In this document: positions 48,758 to 60,997 of the stretch, in pieces
Numbering within the stretch: the stretch's first letter is position 1
Layout of the letters: each line of letters opens with the position of its first letter
Source: Nymphaea colorata
Taxonomy: Eukaryota > Streptophyta > Magnoliopsida > Nymphaeales > Nymphaeaceae
Length of the DNA stretch: 64,000 nucleotides
Assembly (NCBI RefSeq): GCF_008831285.2
Contig: NC_045140.1
Coordinates: 26,120,131 to 26,184,130 of the forward strand
Reading direction: 5' to 3'
The notes under the pieces: model-generated
What the model saw: the letters and a program-made list of their open reading frames with translations, nothing else
Told to the model about the DNA's origin: nothing
Databases searched by the model: none
Made by a program: the position numbers and the translations under genes

Positions 48758-49289
48758 GCTTGGCCTACAGGTAAGGACAAGAAGGGTTTTATGTTGCCAA
48801 GAGTGCAAAACACTGCGTTAGAAATTGAAATTAAATCAATCATATTTCACATCAGAGTTGGGTCTTGGGTGTTGCTGGATGTTGCCGTGGTTGGGACCGT
48901 AGTTAGAAATGTATTAGAAAATGACGCTAGGTCGTGTAAGAATAAGAAAGTCATGCTCATACTTTGATATTTGGAATTAGGTTCAGTTAATTAAGCATGT
49001 TTTTGGTGTATTACAATATATTAAGCCGTCTTTTGAGAATCTGCATATGCGAATATAGACACGGCCATGCTCAGTAGCGCTTTAGTTCAGGAATTTGATA
49101 AAACAAATTACCGTGGGGTTTGTTTTCACTCAACTCAAAAGTGCAAGTGGTCTGAGTTAGACTTAAAAGATTTTGTTCTTTCCAGCGTACTACATCTGAT
49201 CACCGTTGGGTTTTGTGGAATTGGAATTAGTTCCCACCTCCGCTCCCTTCACATAGTTTTCTTTTACTTTTACTTTCTTTTTTTTAATT

Positions 49290-49640
49290 CTAGGGCTCCA
49301 CAACGAGCCGAGTCAACTCGGCTCAACTCGAACTCGCTCAAAAAAGCTCGGTTAATGCTTGACTCTTTTATAAAAGAGTCGAGATCAAGTTTCATGAATT
49401 TGACTCGTTTACACTCGACTCAACTCGCAAACTGGTACTTTATATAATATTATAAAAATCAGTTTCACAAACTGGTACTTTATATAATATTATAAAAATC
49501 AGTTTCACAAGTTACACGAGTTAAACAAGCTACACGAATTGATGTTTACATGAATTAAACGAATTAACGCTAAACAAGTTAAATGAGTTAAACAAATTGA
49601 GTTCAATTTTGTGTAGTCAAGTAGAGTTCGACCTGAGCGC
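49290..49640. repeat. GAGCCGAG/GACTCGAC-rich repeat block with a 40-bp tandem copy
   Basis: Dense short palindromic motifs (GAGCCGAGTCAACTCGGCTC, ACTCTTTTATAAAAGAGT). Within it the 40-bp unit AAACTGGTACTTTATATAAT... occurs at 49429 and 49469 without visible change. This is typical of decayed non-autonomous DNA elements; a related fragment lies at about 59400-59530. Confidence 0.6.
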
Positions 49641-50188
49641 TGGAACTGGCCAAATTTGCGGCTCGTGTGGAGCCGTAAGTACGTCAGTGTAATTCATGTC
49701 GTTATGAAACTTTGGCACATTGGAGATTCATGGGAAAAGCTGCGTGCATGTTACAGTCACAAGTTCCAAAGATCATTTTATATTGAAAAATGTTCCTGCA
49801 GAATATACTTTTTAGTTAGATTGACAGGTTAAAAATCAAAATACTTAAAGAAATATGTCTCTTGTTGGTACTAATCATAGTGGTAAACCCAAAGATTCCC
49901 AGTAGGATCTTCGCTGTTAAGTTACTGGGTTACGAGTTATAAATCAAGCGATTCACACCAAAAGTCCAAAACTCACCTGAGACTCGGTTGACTTGGTTCT
50001 GAATCGGCCGAGTGAGGCACAATAGTTTTGTTCGTATTTTTTACTGATGGAGTGCTGTAGTCGACAAAAGTCATTTATACTGACCTGATGTCTTGCCGTC
50101 AGTAATTTTGTGCTCGTCAATATTACAGTATATTGTATACAGCCCAAATGACAGGTACGCACACGCACAAGCACGCACACACACACAC

Positions 50189-50229
<41 letters not shown>

Positions 50230-52100
50230 GTTGCTTGTCAATTGACAAGGTCGCTTCCTGGTTTGACATCAAATTGGTATTAGAGTTGAAGTTCTGTCGA
50301 GCATCGTCGTTCGAGGAAAAGAATTGTATTAATTTGTAAAGATTGTTTACTCTACTTTGTTCAAAATCAATTAACTTCAACTAAGTTACGAGTGCATGCA
50401 TTGTTTTTTATTCTTTTACCTTACAAACTCAACTTTTGTGAGTTTGCCATAATAACCCAACTTTTCCAAAGCAAAATATTTTATCGGTGGTGTCACATTC
50501 TTTCGATACAATTTTCCTTTCTTTTCTTTGTCGTTTAATAACTGTATGTGACAAGCATTACGCTTGTAGCATATATTAGATACTTAACTTTTGACTCTAA
50601 ACTGCAATAGTGACGATACCCCATGCTTTATTGTCCCCTCGTTGCTTTTTAATTCTTTCATCTTTTAATTTTTATATTGCATCCTGTCTACTAACTTCTT
50701 TACTGGGGTCCCATGTGAACGACTCTAAAGCTTCACCAGCAAAGGCATTGGATCAACTTTTCCTTTTTTTATTTAAATGCATAAACTTTAATGGAGCTGT
50801 CAATTACATATTTTGGACGATAGGTTTGATGATGATTTATTTGAAAGGAGAAAAGGAGATCATCTGACATGCTTGTTTGCTTTCTTCAGTGCTTGCTTCC
50901 ACTCTTGGCGTCACGTCGGACCCGATTCTGGATCAAGGGTAGAGCTAGGATTTTTTCTAGGGTCGGGCCAAGACGATTTGCGGGCCGGGCCAGGGTCGAG
51001 AATAACCAGGGCCGATTCTGAATCCGATCTTCACTGCCCAAGATCATATCTAATGGATCCACATATTTGGAATCATATCTGAAGTTAAAAATTTTATGTA
51101 TTCAGAGTCACCAAGCACGTTAGACCTGTATTTGAGAGACTCAAATCCAAGCTAATTGACTCTATTTGTTTCAAACTTTTGTAACATTAACTTTTTGTAC
51201 TGCAAAAAGAGAGTACCAATATGCAAGTTTAAGCATAAGGAGGGTGCCACCTCAAAACACACAAAAAGCAGACATGAACTATAGGAAAATAGAGAGAAAG
51301 ATATAGACTTGGGCATTCATTTGGGTGGTGGAATTTTCTCTCGCTTTACCTGAAAGCTAATTGACTCAATGTTGATCATCCTTGATTTTATATTGGTTGG
51401 ATCCAGTTTGTGCCATCACGGGCCAAAATGTTCACTTGGATTTAGTAGTCAAGAAGTTGGAAGTTGAGGATCCAAAGTGTAATATGCACATGCAAACGAT
51501 CGAGGTTTTCTCAACACAGCTCCAAGCATGATCTGTAAAAGTAAGATCCATAAACCCCTAAAAAGCATGAACCTGGGTTCATCTAGAACCAGATCATGCA
51601 AGCGCCTGGTATTGGAACTAACTGTTAACTGTACAAGCACTATCGGCCCAAAAGCTAAACCGAGCGGCATATCTTGAAACAAGAAAAGAATATACTGAGA
51701 GTTACAAAAGGAAAAGAGGAAAAGAAAGGGTTTTTGTTCTACCACTTCCATTTCTTCAACCATCGCATAGAGTTTGAGATTCCCCTTTTAGTGCTTGTTC
51801 AACATAGAGGTGGAGGCTTTTAGTCAAAATATTATTATTGTCTCATGAATTTGCATTAAAAATTGAAACAAATGTATGAAACACACGAATTTATCTTATT
51901 TTTAAAGCAGAGTTCATAGAACATTAACATAATGTTACTGCTATTAAATAATTCCCTAATGTGTAATAGCGGTTTAGCGGATCCTAACTCACATGAAGCT
52001 TGCTAGGTAAAAATAAAGATTTTGTGTTCTGGATCACAATGACAGTCTATTTCTTTCGGTGTCACGAAGTATGGAGGAAAATTGCATGAGAACGGCACGT
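49641..52100. other. Intergenic, no gene recognised
   Basis: Includes a compound CA/TA microsatellite at 50158-50227. A GC-rich patch with GGGTCGGGCC motifs at about 50915-51010 may be repeat-derived. No coding region supported. Confidence 0.4.
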
Positions 52101-52376
52101 ATCTCGTGTCCCGTGTCATTGTGACATAGATGCATTGCATGGAATGGGTGTCGTTGCCGTATCTCGTGTCCCGTGTCATTGTGACATAGATGCATTGCAT
52201 GGAATGGGTGTCGTTACACTTGCATAAGAACGGCACGTATCTCGTGTCCCGTGTCATTGTGACATAGATGCATTGCATGGAATGGGTGTCGTTACACTTG
52301 CATAAGAACGGCACGTATCTCGTGTCCCGTGTCATTGTGACATAGATGCATTGCATGGAATGGCTGTCTTTACACA
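52101..52376. repeat. Minisatellite, four copies of a 78/60-bp unit
   Basis: Units start at 52101, 52161, 52239 and 52317, each with ATCTCGTGTCCCGTGTCATT, then GATGCATTGCATGGAATGG. Copies are almost identical. The first spacing is 60 bp and the others 78 bp, an 18-bp internal deletion in unit 1. All spacings are multiples of three, and the minus strand stays open through the array with a repeated 26-residue peptide. Confidence 0.95.
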
Positions 52377-53151
52377 TTTCACATACGCCTGAAAATTGGA
52401 ATCAATCCAAGTGAGCCGCTGGAAGCAACTAACAACTTTGTAACTCAGTCAACCAGTATTTGACGGGCCCCACTCTAATGTGGAGCCATGGGTGTGGTGG
52501 GTCCCACGGATTTCTTGCGGCGAGAGATCGGGACCATCGATTTTCTCAAATGGACGGTGATTAGAAGTACTTTCCAGCTGTCCCTTTTTTCGGCGATTGT
52601 GGTTCAGGCTTTAACTCGCGCGGCTCAAGTCTTTACGTGTCCTCAAAAATTGTGTTTCTTCTCGTTTAATTTCTCCTGCAATTCATCCCTTCCTAGCTCA
52701 AATCAGATGCCCGAGTTAATATTCTTTGTTGAAAGTTATGGATACAATTAGAGAGGGTGATATATAATTCCGTGCTTGCTTCATGATTAAAGAGTTGGAA
52801 TAATTTTAAGGAGATTATAATTAGTCTTTAAGCAAGTGCGTTGTGAAAGCTTTCAGCAGAATGCGGAATATTTGTCTCGCGTCTTTCAGATGTCCGATTC
52901 TCGAAACGAGAGAGAAGGAGAAGACGAAATTTAGCAGAGAGACAGAAACGATCGGAAAAAGCAGTCCTTGTGTATTCTCATCTCAACCATAAGATTAAGA
53001 GGTTCTCTCCTTGCTGAGCTACCAACATATTATAATCAATATACGGTAATAGTAATAAGCAAGAGAGAGGGGTGCAATTCCAGTCCTCTTCTCGGTTTAT
53101 AAGGGGTTGTTTTAAGTGATGGTGGGAGTGAAAGAGATGAGTTCAGTTGTT
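52377..53151. other. Intergenic and 3' flank of the bZIP gene
   Basis: The stretch next to 53151 is the presumed 3' UTR of the bZIP gene. The plus-strand frame at 52488-52751 has no recognisable domain. Confidence 0.4.
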
Positions 53152-53625
53152 TTAAGTGATTAATGAGGAGGGAATCTGGTTGAGCATCCCCTCGCTGAAA
53201 TGGCAGGAAGAGTTGCAGGAGAATTCACTGAGGTCGCGGAGCGCGAGGATCCGGCGCAGCTCGGCCAGCTTCTGGGAGAGGTCGGCGTGCTCGGAGCGGA
53301 GGCGGCAGGAGTCGAGGAGGATCTGGTGGTGGAGGTAGGTGAGCACGCCGAGCCGGTTAACCATCTGCCGCTTCTCCAGGCGGAGCCGGTTCACCAGGCA
53401 GCGCAGCTCGTCGAGGTGCCTCTGCTTCCTCATCCGAGACCGTCTCGCCGATTCCCGATTCGATATCATTCGTCGCCTTTTCCGCTCGTCGATTTCCGAG
53501 ACGGGTTGGCCGCTTCCGACCGCTACGCGGCCCGGTCGGCCCTTATGGAGGTTGGCTCTCGCCGGTTGCTGTTGGTCCTGGGAAACCGCTGGCAGTTTGC
53601 CGGCAAGGTCGTCGGGAAGAAACAT
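53152..53625 (-). CDS. Group-S-type bZIP transcription factor
   Basis: Intronless gene for a 157-residue nuclear DNA-binding protein; lack of introns is usual for plant group S bZIPs. The start is the ATG at 53625 (MFLPDDLAGK). The frame is open upstream to 53937, but that part reads as 5' leader with Pro/Ser/Arg composition. Basic region: ERKRRRMISNRESARRSRMRKQRH (residues about 48-70; invariant N56 and R64 in the N-x7-R pattern). The zipper follows at exact heptad spacing: L74, L81, M88, L95, I102, L109, L116, L123. It forms dimers that bind ACGT-core elements (family knowledge). The sequence LRLEKRQMVNRL...LRRILALR resembles the AtbZIP4-type side branch more than the sucrose-regulated S1 members. 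Codons are strongly GC-rich compared with the surroundings, which also leaves long antisense frames open. A G-box lies about 310 bp upstream. Confidence 0.94.
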   Translation of the reverse strand: MFLPDDLAGKLPAVSQDQQQPARANLHKGRPGRVAVGSGQPVSEIDERKRRRMISNRESARRSRMRKQRHLDELRCLVNRLRLEKRQMVNRLGVLTYLHHQILLDSCRLRSEHADLSQKLAELRRILALRDLSEFSCNSSCHFSEGMLNQIPSSLIT

Positions 53626-53933
53626 CGCCGGCCAGAAGGAAGCAAAAAGGTTGCCAGAACCACAACGAAAATCAAGCCAAATTTTAGAAAACGAAAAGGA
53701 CAAAAAGGAGGGGACTACTATAGAGACGGGGAAGAAAACAACTGAAGGGAGAAGAGAGCGGAGGAGGGAAGGAGAGGGAAAGGGAAGGGAAGAGTCGAGG
53801 GGGTCGAATATTTGTAGGCGAACGCGGGGGAGGCATGGTCGGTGGTGTGGGGCCCACCTCCTAGACACGGAGGAAAAAAAAGTGGGCCCCCGCGCTCGCT
53901 CTAGAGAAGGAGAGAGGTGGGGTCCACGTTTCT

Positions 53934-53941
53934 CCACGTGG
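53934..53941. promoter_or_regulatory. G-box CCACGTGG upstream of the bZIP gene
   Basis: A perfect palindromic G-box, a known binding site for bZIP (and bHLH) factors, 309 bp upstream of the bZIP ATG. A second ACGT core (TCCACGTTT) lies 10 bp away. Autoregulation is possible but inferred. Confidence 0.5.
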
Positions 53942-54764
53942 TCCCCGGTGCCGAGTCAGCATGCACTTCCACATGGTTGAGGTAATGGACGCCGAACGGG
54001 GTGGGTCCCACCGTTGGGTTGCGGGAAAAGAAGGAAGGGGGAAGATAGCTTAACGACGAAGTAACTGTTCTGTTTGGTCAATGACGGCCAACCGGATCCA
54101 AACCCATCTCGCCATACACAGTGGATCCGGGCTCCGGAAGTCAGCTTTTGATTTTATTCGGGTCCGGGTCACAGCGGTTCAAAACAAGACAGTCGAAACG
54201 TTGTCCCGTAGCACAAGAACCGAATGGAGCGAGATTTGATCCGTATTCTCGACCCGACTGGTCTATAGATTGATTAAACCACAAGAGCCCAATTCCGAGT
54301 TGGTCATCTTCTTAATAAAGCGAGGCGGGCTGATAGGAACTCTTGGAAGTGAAGTGCGAAAAAGGTGCATCTTAGGGATGAGTCGGTATGAAAATGACTT
54401 GACCAACGATTTCCTTTCGTGATAGTGCCAGAAACGGTCAGAGGTCAAGAGTTCGAAATCAGAGGGCATCTCGACCAACTAATAGACTTGATTCGATTCA
54501 ATCCACTGCTGAGCTAGCACTGGCTCCACTACTGGGGAGGGCTTCGGGCGGCTTCTACTTATCTGTAGAGCAAATGACTATTAATATTCAATCTTTAATA
54601 AAAAAAGATAACATGGAAATTTTGAACTAGTGGAATCATTAATAAATCGATACTAAGGAACAACGAGGCGTCTAGAAAAGGGGTCAATGCATGATTATGG
54701 TAGACTTGAGTTCGGCACATGAGAATAGTTGGTAGACTTGAGTTCTAGAAGTCTTCATATATAG

Positions 54765-54848
54765 AAATGGCTTATATCAATCCATATAGTCTTCATATTT
54801 GCTTATATATATATATCTGAAGACGATATGGATTGATATAAGCCATTT
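54765..54848. repeat. Short perfect hairpin (23-bp arms), miRNA-precursor-like
   Basis: The left arm 54765-54787 (AAATGGCTTATATCAATCCA...) and the right arm 54826-54848 are exact reverse complements over 23 nt. An inner pair, GTCTTCA with TGAAGAC (about 54789 and 54818), extends the stem towards a TA-rich loop. The size (84 nt) fits a pre-miRNA or a very small foldback element. No known miRNA sequence was recognised. Confidence 0.6.
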
Positions 54849-57800
54849 GATCAATTTAATTAATGATTAACAAAGTATAAAATGCGAAGTTACATTTTCA
54901 GAAAGGTCAGCATCAACTTTACTTTAGTTTAATTTAAAAAGTAAGTCTGGCCGACAAATTGTTAACCATTTACCAAAATTAATTAACTAAGCAACGTAAT
55001 CTACCTAGCTACATAGCCTTCATAATTAAGTGCATAGATTCCATTTACTCTCTCTCTAATATACGGAAGGTAGGATGAGTTTTGGTGAAGGATCAGAAAA
55101 AGGGAGAATTGGTTCAATTTATATTGCATGGTTTGCACACAGTGTTTGTTTTCCTCCTTTTGCTTCTTGATTCATGTTGATCCACCAGACCATTTTGAAG
55201 TTCAGAAAAAGATTTCGGCCTCTGGTTGAATGAAACCCAAAAACACATGCGAAAATGAACGTGGTGAGGAAAGCGATCGAGCAGCTTCCCTTCAGAAAAT
55301 CCAATGAACAACTTGTCCCGTCACCGACTTTTCTTGTTTTTCCTTTCTCTTCTTTCCTCCTTTTCCTCAACAACTTTTTCTGCCCCGCACCACGATAAGG
55401 ACTTGGTCTGCACATTTAAGTCCAGTTTTAACAAAATCCCCACGAAATCATCAATAACGTTATGCAAATATAAAAGTAGGAGGCCAACATATGGTGATTA
55501 AGAACTACATATGTACGTGATATATATAAGCAGCATGTGTACAATATTACATCTAACAAATTATTTTACAGCTTTTTGTTCTTTACACGTTTAAGTGTAT
55601 AGTTACACTTAAAATGTTAAGAAAAAGTAATAAAAATTCAATGTTTTACCTCATGAAACCTGACGTAGGATTAATTTTGAAAAAAATGCATATGAAAACG
55701 ATTCCCTCTTGATCAATGGGCTATTAGCTTCAGATTCCATCGGAAGCGAGCTTCCTTCGCTAAAGAGGCATGCATCATAAAGAGGAAATCACACTTCCCG
55801 TTCTGTTTATTTCTTTTTGGGGCCCATTAGCACTTCTAATTGATCATTCTCATTTTCTACTTTTTGCTCTATTTATAAATTGCGTTCTCTTCACACTATG
55901 AGGTGTTATGTCATTGAATGAGAAGTTTGTTTCTAGTTTGTTCAGTGCTCGTTTCCTCAATATGCTAAGGAATTTACCTCCCATTTACATTTGGCCAGCC
56001 ACTTACTTAATCGCGAAGAGTAACTCTCAGGTTTCTTCATAAATTTAGGGTTTCATCCCTTTTTGTTGAATGAAATAGGATGAGTCGAAACAGCCTTTTT
56101 TAAAAAGTAATTTTTTTAATATGTCAATTAGGAAAATGATTATTTGTTCTTTTTCATCTTTCCAATAACATTTTCATTATTGAAACCACTACATATAACC
56201 AGCTTTAGGTCACAAACTTGCCAGCTGCGCTGAAGTTGTTCGTGGTGAAGTGTTGTCACTTAATTGGTGTTATTCTCAAAGCCGCCCGGCCTACCCAATT
56301 AATGGAGTCCTTCTGGCCTGCATGATAAATTTTTCTACCTATATTTTAATCCTTACTCACATGCAATTCATTACTTTCAATGCCATAAATCATGAGAAAA
56401 GTGACTCTGGAAGCAGGGCTGACGGTTGACATCTGCCTGCGAAGCAAGTGAGTAAAGGAGAAAAGGCAGGTATCCGTAGAGCGTTGTTTTTTTTTTTTGG
56501 TTTTCTGCAGCAGAAAATCCTACTCCAAAGCTCCCTTTCTTATTGTTGGATCCTTTTTGGGAAGTGCAGTCTGGTGATGATCAGATAGAGTTGGAGTCAA
56601 CTTATCAACCATTTCATTTATCCCACTTTACTTCCTCCAGACGCAAATGATCTTGACTTGATTCGAATGATCGATTGATAGCAAAAAAAAAAAAAAAAAA
56701 ACAACAACGAAGCTATGTAGCTACCATCCATATCAGATTGTCTTTGTAATCTCATTGCTTATCACCTGATTTTAGATAAGATCACACAGATCACATAGAA
56801 AGATAGAATCACTCGTTGGGGTGTGATTGAGCTTGATGAAAGTTCAGAGAAGTCGAGGAGTTCAACATGATCGGTGAAATCTTCATCTATGTCCACAGAC
56901 GTCGACCTCAGTTTCAATCCTGTGTGGATGTTCATTATATATTCGCCTCTACAATATTGACTGTCGCTCCTCATGTCAAGGAGTTGCTATAACCATTATT
57001 TTTCACCACAATTAAGGGCAGGAGGTTTCACATTTACAGTGCTGGGATCTCTTGCTATATCAGGTCTCTTCTCGATAACGATAGATCCACATTTATCCTT
57101 GGTAACTGGTGCATCACTATTTCTTCTTATTCTGTCTTGCATTTCAGCATATCTCCATGACATGCTAATGATCCATTAACTTTACCCTTGCAGTAGCGCT
57201 GCCATATTCAGGGGCGTGTCGACAAGAACACTAACAAAGTATTTCATGAGTCTGTCCAATCTTTATGACAGATCAATAAAAGATTAATTATGTTAGTATA
57301 AACCTATTGCTAAATTCTTTGTTAGCAGGCATTTGGTAATAAGAACACGACATTAGAAAAGATTCATAAAACACTAATGCAGTATTCCTGCTATATATAA
57401 AAGGCTGCTGCAATTCTTGACTATGGCCTTTATCATTGTGATGCAGAGATGAAGTAAAACTTTTAGAGTTGCTAAAGTAACACGGAAGTGGAGCACCAAA
57501 GTGAGACTGTAGCAGGCAGAGGTTGATCTTGCTTGGCCCACAAGGATCTTGGGCGACAAAAACTGGCGTAAGGGGATCGAATCAACGAGAATCTGTCAAC
57601 CACTAACCCCACAACCCCTGAGGAAGCCATTGCTTCCATACTCTTCCTTTCCAAAAACAACAATTTACAAAAAGACAGACAAAATTTAGTTTGTTTATTA
57701 ATGATTTTTTCAGAAACTATAGGAGGGGCCAAATGGCCACATATTAAGACGGTAGAAAATATTTAAGCGAATTAATTTAGTTAAGCATCATAAGGAGCGG

Positions 57801-58074
57801 ATGCAGGTGTGGGCACTTGTCGATACAAATCAGAAAAAAAAAATGTTTATTTTCATGTTAATATTTCAAGACAGTTTTTCTGGTTTACATGTTGATGCCC
57901 ATTAAAAATTTATAACTGGTACCCCTTAACTAAAATTTTCTAACTCCTTCCCCTGAGTCAAGCTGAGGCAAGCACCTACAAGGGTCTAATCAAGCTGGGA
58001 ATTAGTTCTTAATCATACTCAGCTTGCCTAAATATGATAAGGAGCTGAGTGCTGCTTGCGGAGCCCCACTTGAT
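54849..58074. other. Intergenic, no supported gene
   Basis: Poly-A run at 56682-56701. Small frames at 55304-55501 (plus), 56762-56974 (minus) and 57472-57639 (minus) are discussed elsewhere; none has domain or splice support. Confidence 0.4.
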
Positions 58075-58076
58075 GC

Positions 58077-58113
<37 letters not shown>

Positions 58114-58120
58114 TATATAT
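58075..58120. repeat. Compound (CT)n(CA)n(TA)n microsatellite
   Basis: About 12 CT, 7 CA and 4 TA units in succession. Confidence 0.93.
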
Positions 58121-60781
58121 TGGATGTGGCCGAGGCCTTCGTCTAGGACAATTCTTCAGATCTTCATGTCTGAAAACTTATGAAGAAACTTCTTGCTATA
58201 TGTTTGAGAGTTATTTCATAGGAAGCACACGTACACGAAAGTTCTCACCTAATTTCATCTGCTTTTTGAGCATTTGCCTTCATCCGCAAGCTAGTTTTAG
58301 ATAAAAATCTATACAAAATTGTACTTAAGAGATGTACTCCTGACCAGTATTAAATTACTCCTTCAACTCAAGGATCTAACTAGGTCAAGCTCCTAACCAG
58401 GTGAAGGCAGCAGCACCCAAGAAAGCAAGTTACAGTACACAAACCAGTGGAAGAGCCACATGTGGTCGGGTGCCACAGTACCTTTATTTTTAGATTGCTG
58501 CCTTCAAATTATATTTGACTGTTTATATATATTGGTGTCCCTCTAAGCATCAAAGTTTTGGATTAGTGCCGGCCCTCCAGCCAAAATTTCTGCCTCCGCC
58601 ATTTACTCAAAGGTATCCTATTACCAGTGCAGATACATGTAAGCATATCATACTTGCGTTAATTTAATGAGGTAGGATACTCATCCATATTCCAAATACA
58701 CAAGAAGCAGAAAATCCTTCTGGTAATCCTGCACAAGTAAGTAACCCTTTGCTTTTCCTATACCAATGGAGGCACAAGGTCATACATAAAATCTCAACCA
58801 GTCATTGCTAGACAGATATAAATTTGCAAACCAACAATCAAGTAATAAGAAACTGATAGCTTGCACGCTTGCACAAACACCACTTTGTCTTCCTATGGAA
58901 TTGGCTTCTGTGAAAGACAAACTGAGAGTTCCACATGATCCCATATTTTGATAAGCCACCTGTGCTTGTCCCAAGCCATAAATGGACATAAAGGAGAGAG
59001 AACCCTTTCCTATAAGCTGGTAACACTCCTTTGCCAGTGTGGAGGACCCTTTTTTCTGCTCTGGTGAAACTCCAGCCACTGCATGTGCTTTGTTTTTCTT
59101 GCTGCATGCTTTTTGAGTTCCAAGCAATGCAGCGACCACTTGTCTGCACTTTGGCCCTATGCACCTATCCATTCAAAGTTCCCTTTATCATTTTGGGATC
59201 AAAGGAGGAAAGGTCTTGGGATGCTTCAAAAGGAAGCAATCAGTGCTAGCTTTGGGAACATGCAAACATGGATGAAGAAGGAGAAAGTACTGGAAAGGCA
59301 TGTCAAGATAATCATCATATTTGTGGCTAAGCTTTTAAGGTTGGGAATTATAAAAAAAAACAGATAACCTAGATTAAACAACAAGCTTACTCAAATTCAA
59401 CAGAGTCGGATTTATGTAACTCAGACTTGACTTATTTATAAGCTTGAGTTTTTAGTTAAGCTCGTTCTCGAATCCTGTACAAGAAGTCGGATTAATTAAC
59501 CAAGCGAGTTTGAATCAGGCTCCAGTTGACTCAACTTAGTGCACAGTCTTGAACACAATTGCTCGAAAAAGGGCAGGAGGTCGCGTGTTCGGACCCAACA
59601 TATGTTCCACTTAGACTTGGATTTGGATTTAAAAAAATGCATATTAAGTCCAGATCCCATTTTCGATGAACAAAGCGTGACTGCAAATTAATCGAACACT
59701 TCAAACTGAGGAGGGGTTGGTCGCAGGCAACAGCAACATGCAGATAGGGCCGGCCATCACCTGCCACATCGAAAAGTTGAAGGCTCCAAACTCAATGGCT
59801 CCAAGCATGTGAGCCTTGTCCAATTGAATGAGACTGATCTGAAATATTCTTTCCCTCTAATCAACTACGAAAATGTACTTTTATATGTTTACGCTGTCCG
59901 CTTTTATATATATATATAGACACGAGTTAGTTTTGAAATTAATTTTGTCTAAAAAAATGGATAATAATTAAAATTTGACTTTGAAAAGATGGTAACATAT
60001 ATATATATATATATATATGAGATTATTAATCATCGATTAAGTTGAACAAATAACAGTTTCATATACAAAACATTAATCGATTAAGTTAATCAAATAAGTC
60101 ATAGTTAGTGCATGTACATCTTAAATGACCAAATAGTTAGTGAATATGGTGCTCATACTAATTTAGCATGCATATTCTGAAAGCTAAGCGTGTACGTGGA
60201 TGGCCTTTTTTCATATTTTTATGTGAAATATTATATAAGGAGCTGCCCGGTTCCTCACTCTTAAATAAAGGGAGCAAACACAATAGGCATTTTTTTTTTC
60301 CAATGAAAAGATTTGGTTATAAGGAGGTAGGCTCCCACCCTTTGTTTTTGCAAAAATGAAAAAACGAAGGAAATTCGCTTTCAAAAGACGGACAGGCAGG
60401 GAAGCCGAGGATGACACCTTGACAGTTTTCAAAGGCGGCGAGAGAAAAATGTAGAAAGGTATAAGGTTGAATACCTAAATCAAGTGTATAGCCGGAGCTT
60501 TTCTTCTAGTGCTACTTTCAAGGTTTGGTCATACATACATAAAAGCTGGTGTGCTCATAAAAAAAATTTCTGTTCAATGACTTGAAAATAAAGTATGAAA
60601 ATTAAAAAATTGCAAGTTATGCTCACATCAAACTTGAACTCAAGTGTTCCTCAGCCAAAAAATTTTGGCTCTGGAACTAAGGAGAGCATTATGTTCTTAG
60701 ACCATTTGTTTCACAGGTAATGGTGGAGCTACAAATTTTTTGTTATGGGGCATTATGTATTAATACCTTGGGCTGTCTTGA
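58121..60781. other. Intergenic, nothing recognised
   Basis: Minus-strand frames at 58780-59172 overlap each other and match no family I know. A SINE-like B-box (GTGTTCGGACCC) occurs near 59586. (TA)n runs lie at about 59909 and 59996. Confidence 0.35.
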
Positions 60782-60997
60782 GCTGGCGTGAGCAGACGCT
60801 CACGCCAGCCCCACGCTGGCTCCGCTACTACTATAAGCAGTTGAGTTTCTTTCTCATGCGTGTGGAATGCCCATAATTTTAATTTTATGAAAAGAAAAAC
60901 GAAATCCGAAGCCGGTACAAGTACGAACAAACTTGAAATTAAGCAGACAAAAACGTGGAGCTATCTTACGCTGGCGTGGGCAGGCACCCACGCCAGC
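60782..60997. repeat. Pair of GC-rich palindromes 188 bp apart
   Basis: 60782-60809 has the arm GCTGGCGTGAGC and its complement; 60970-60997 has GCTGGCGTGGG and its complement. Both are followed by a shared tail, CCCACG(C/T)T(G/A)GCTC(C/T)GCTACT. Confidence 0.8.

Noticed and set aside
53200-53980. Long plus-strand open frames of 181 and 213 codons
   Set aside because: They run antisense to the GC-rich bZIP gene; low stop-codon frequency explains them, and they carry no domain.
55304-55501. 65-codon plus frame with a signal-peptide-like start
   Set aside because: The Phe/Leu/Ser run comes from a TTTCTTTCC-rich stretch; no known peptide motif (CLE, CEP, PSK) and no promoter evidence.
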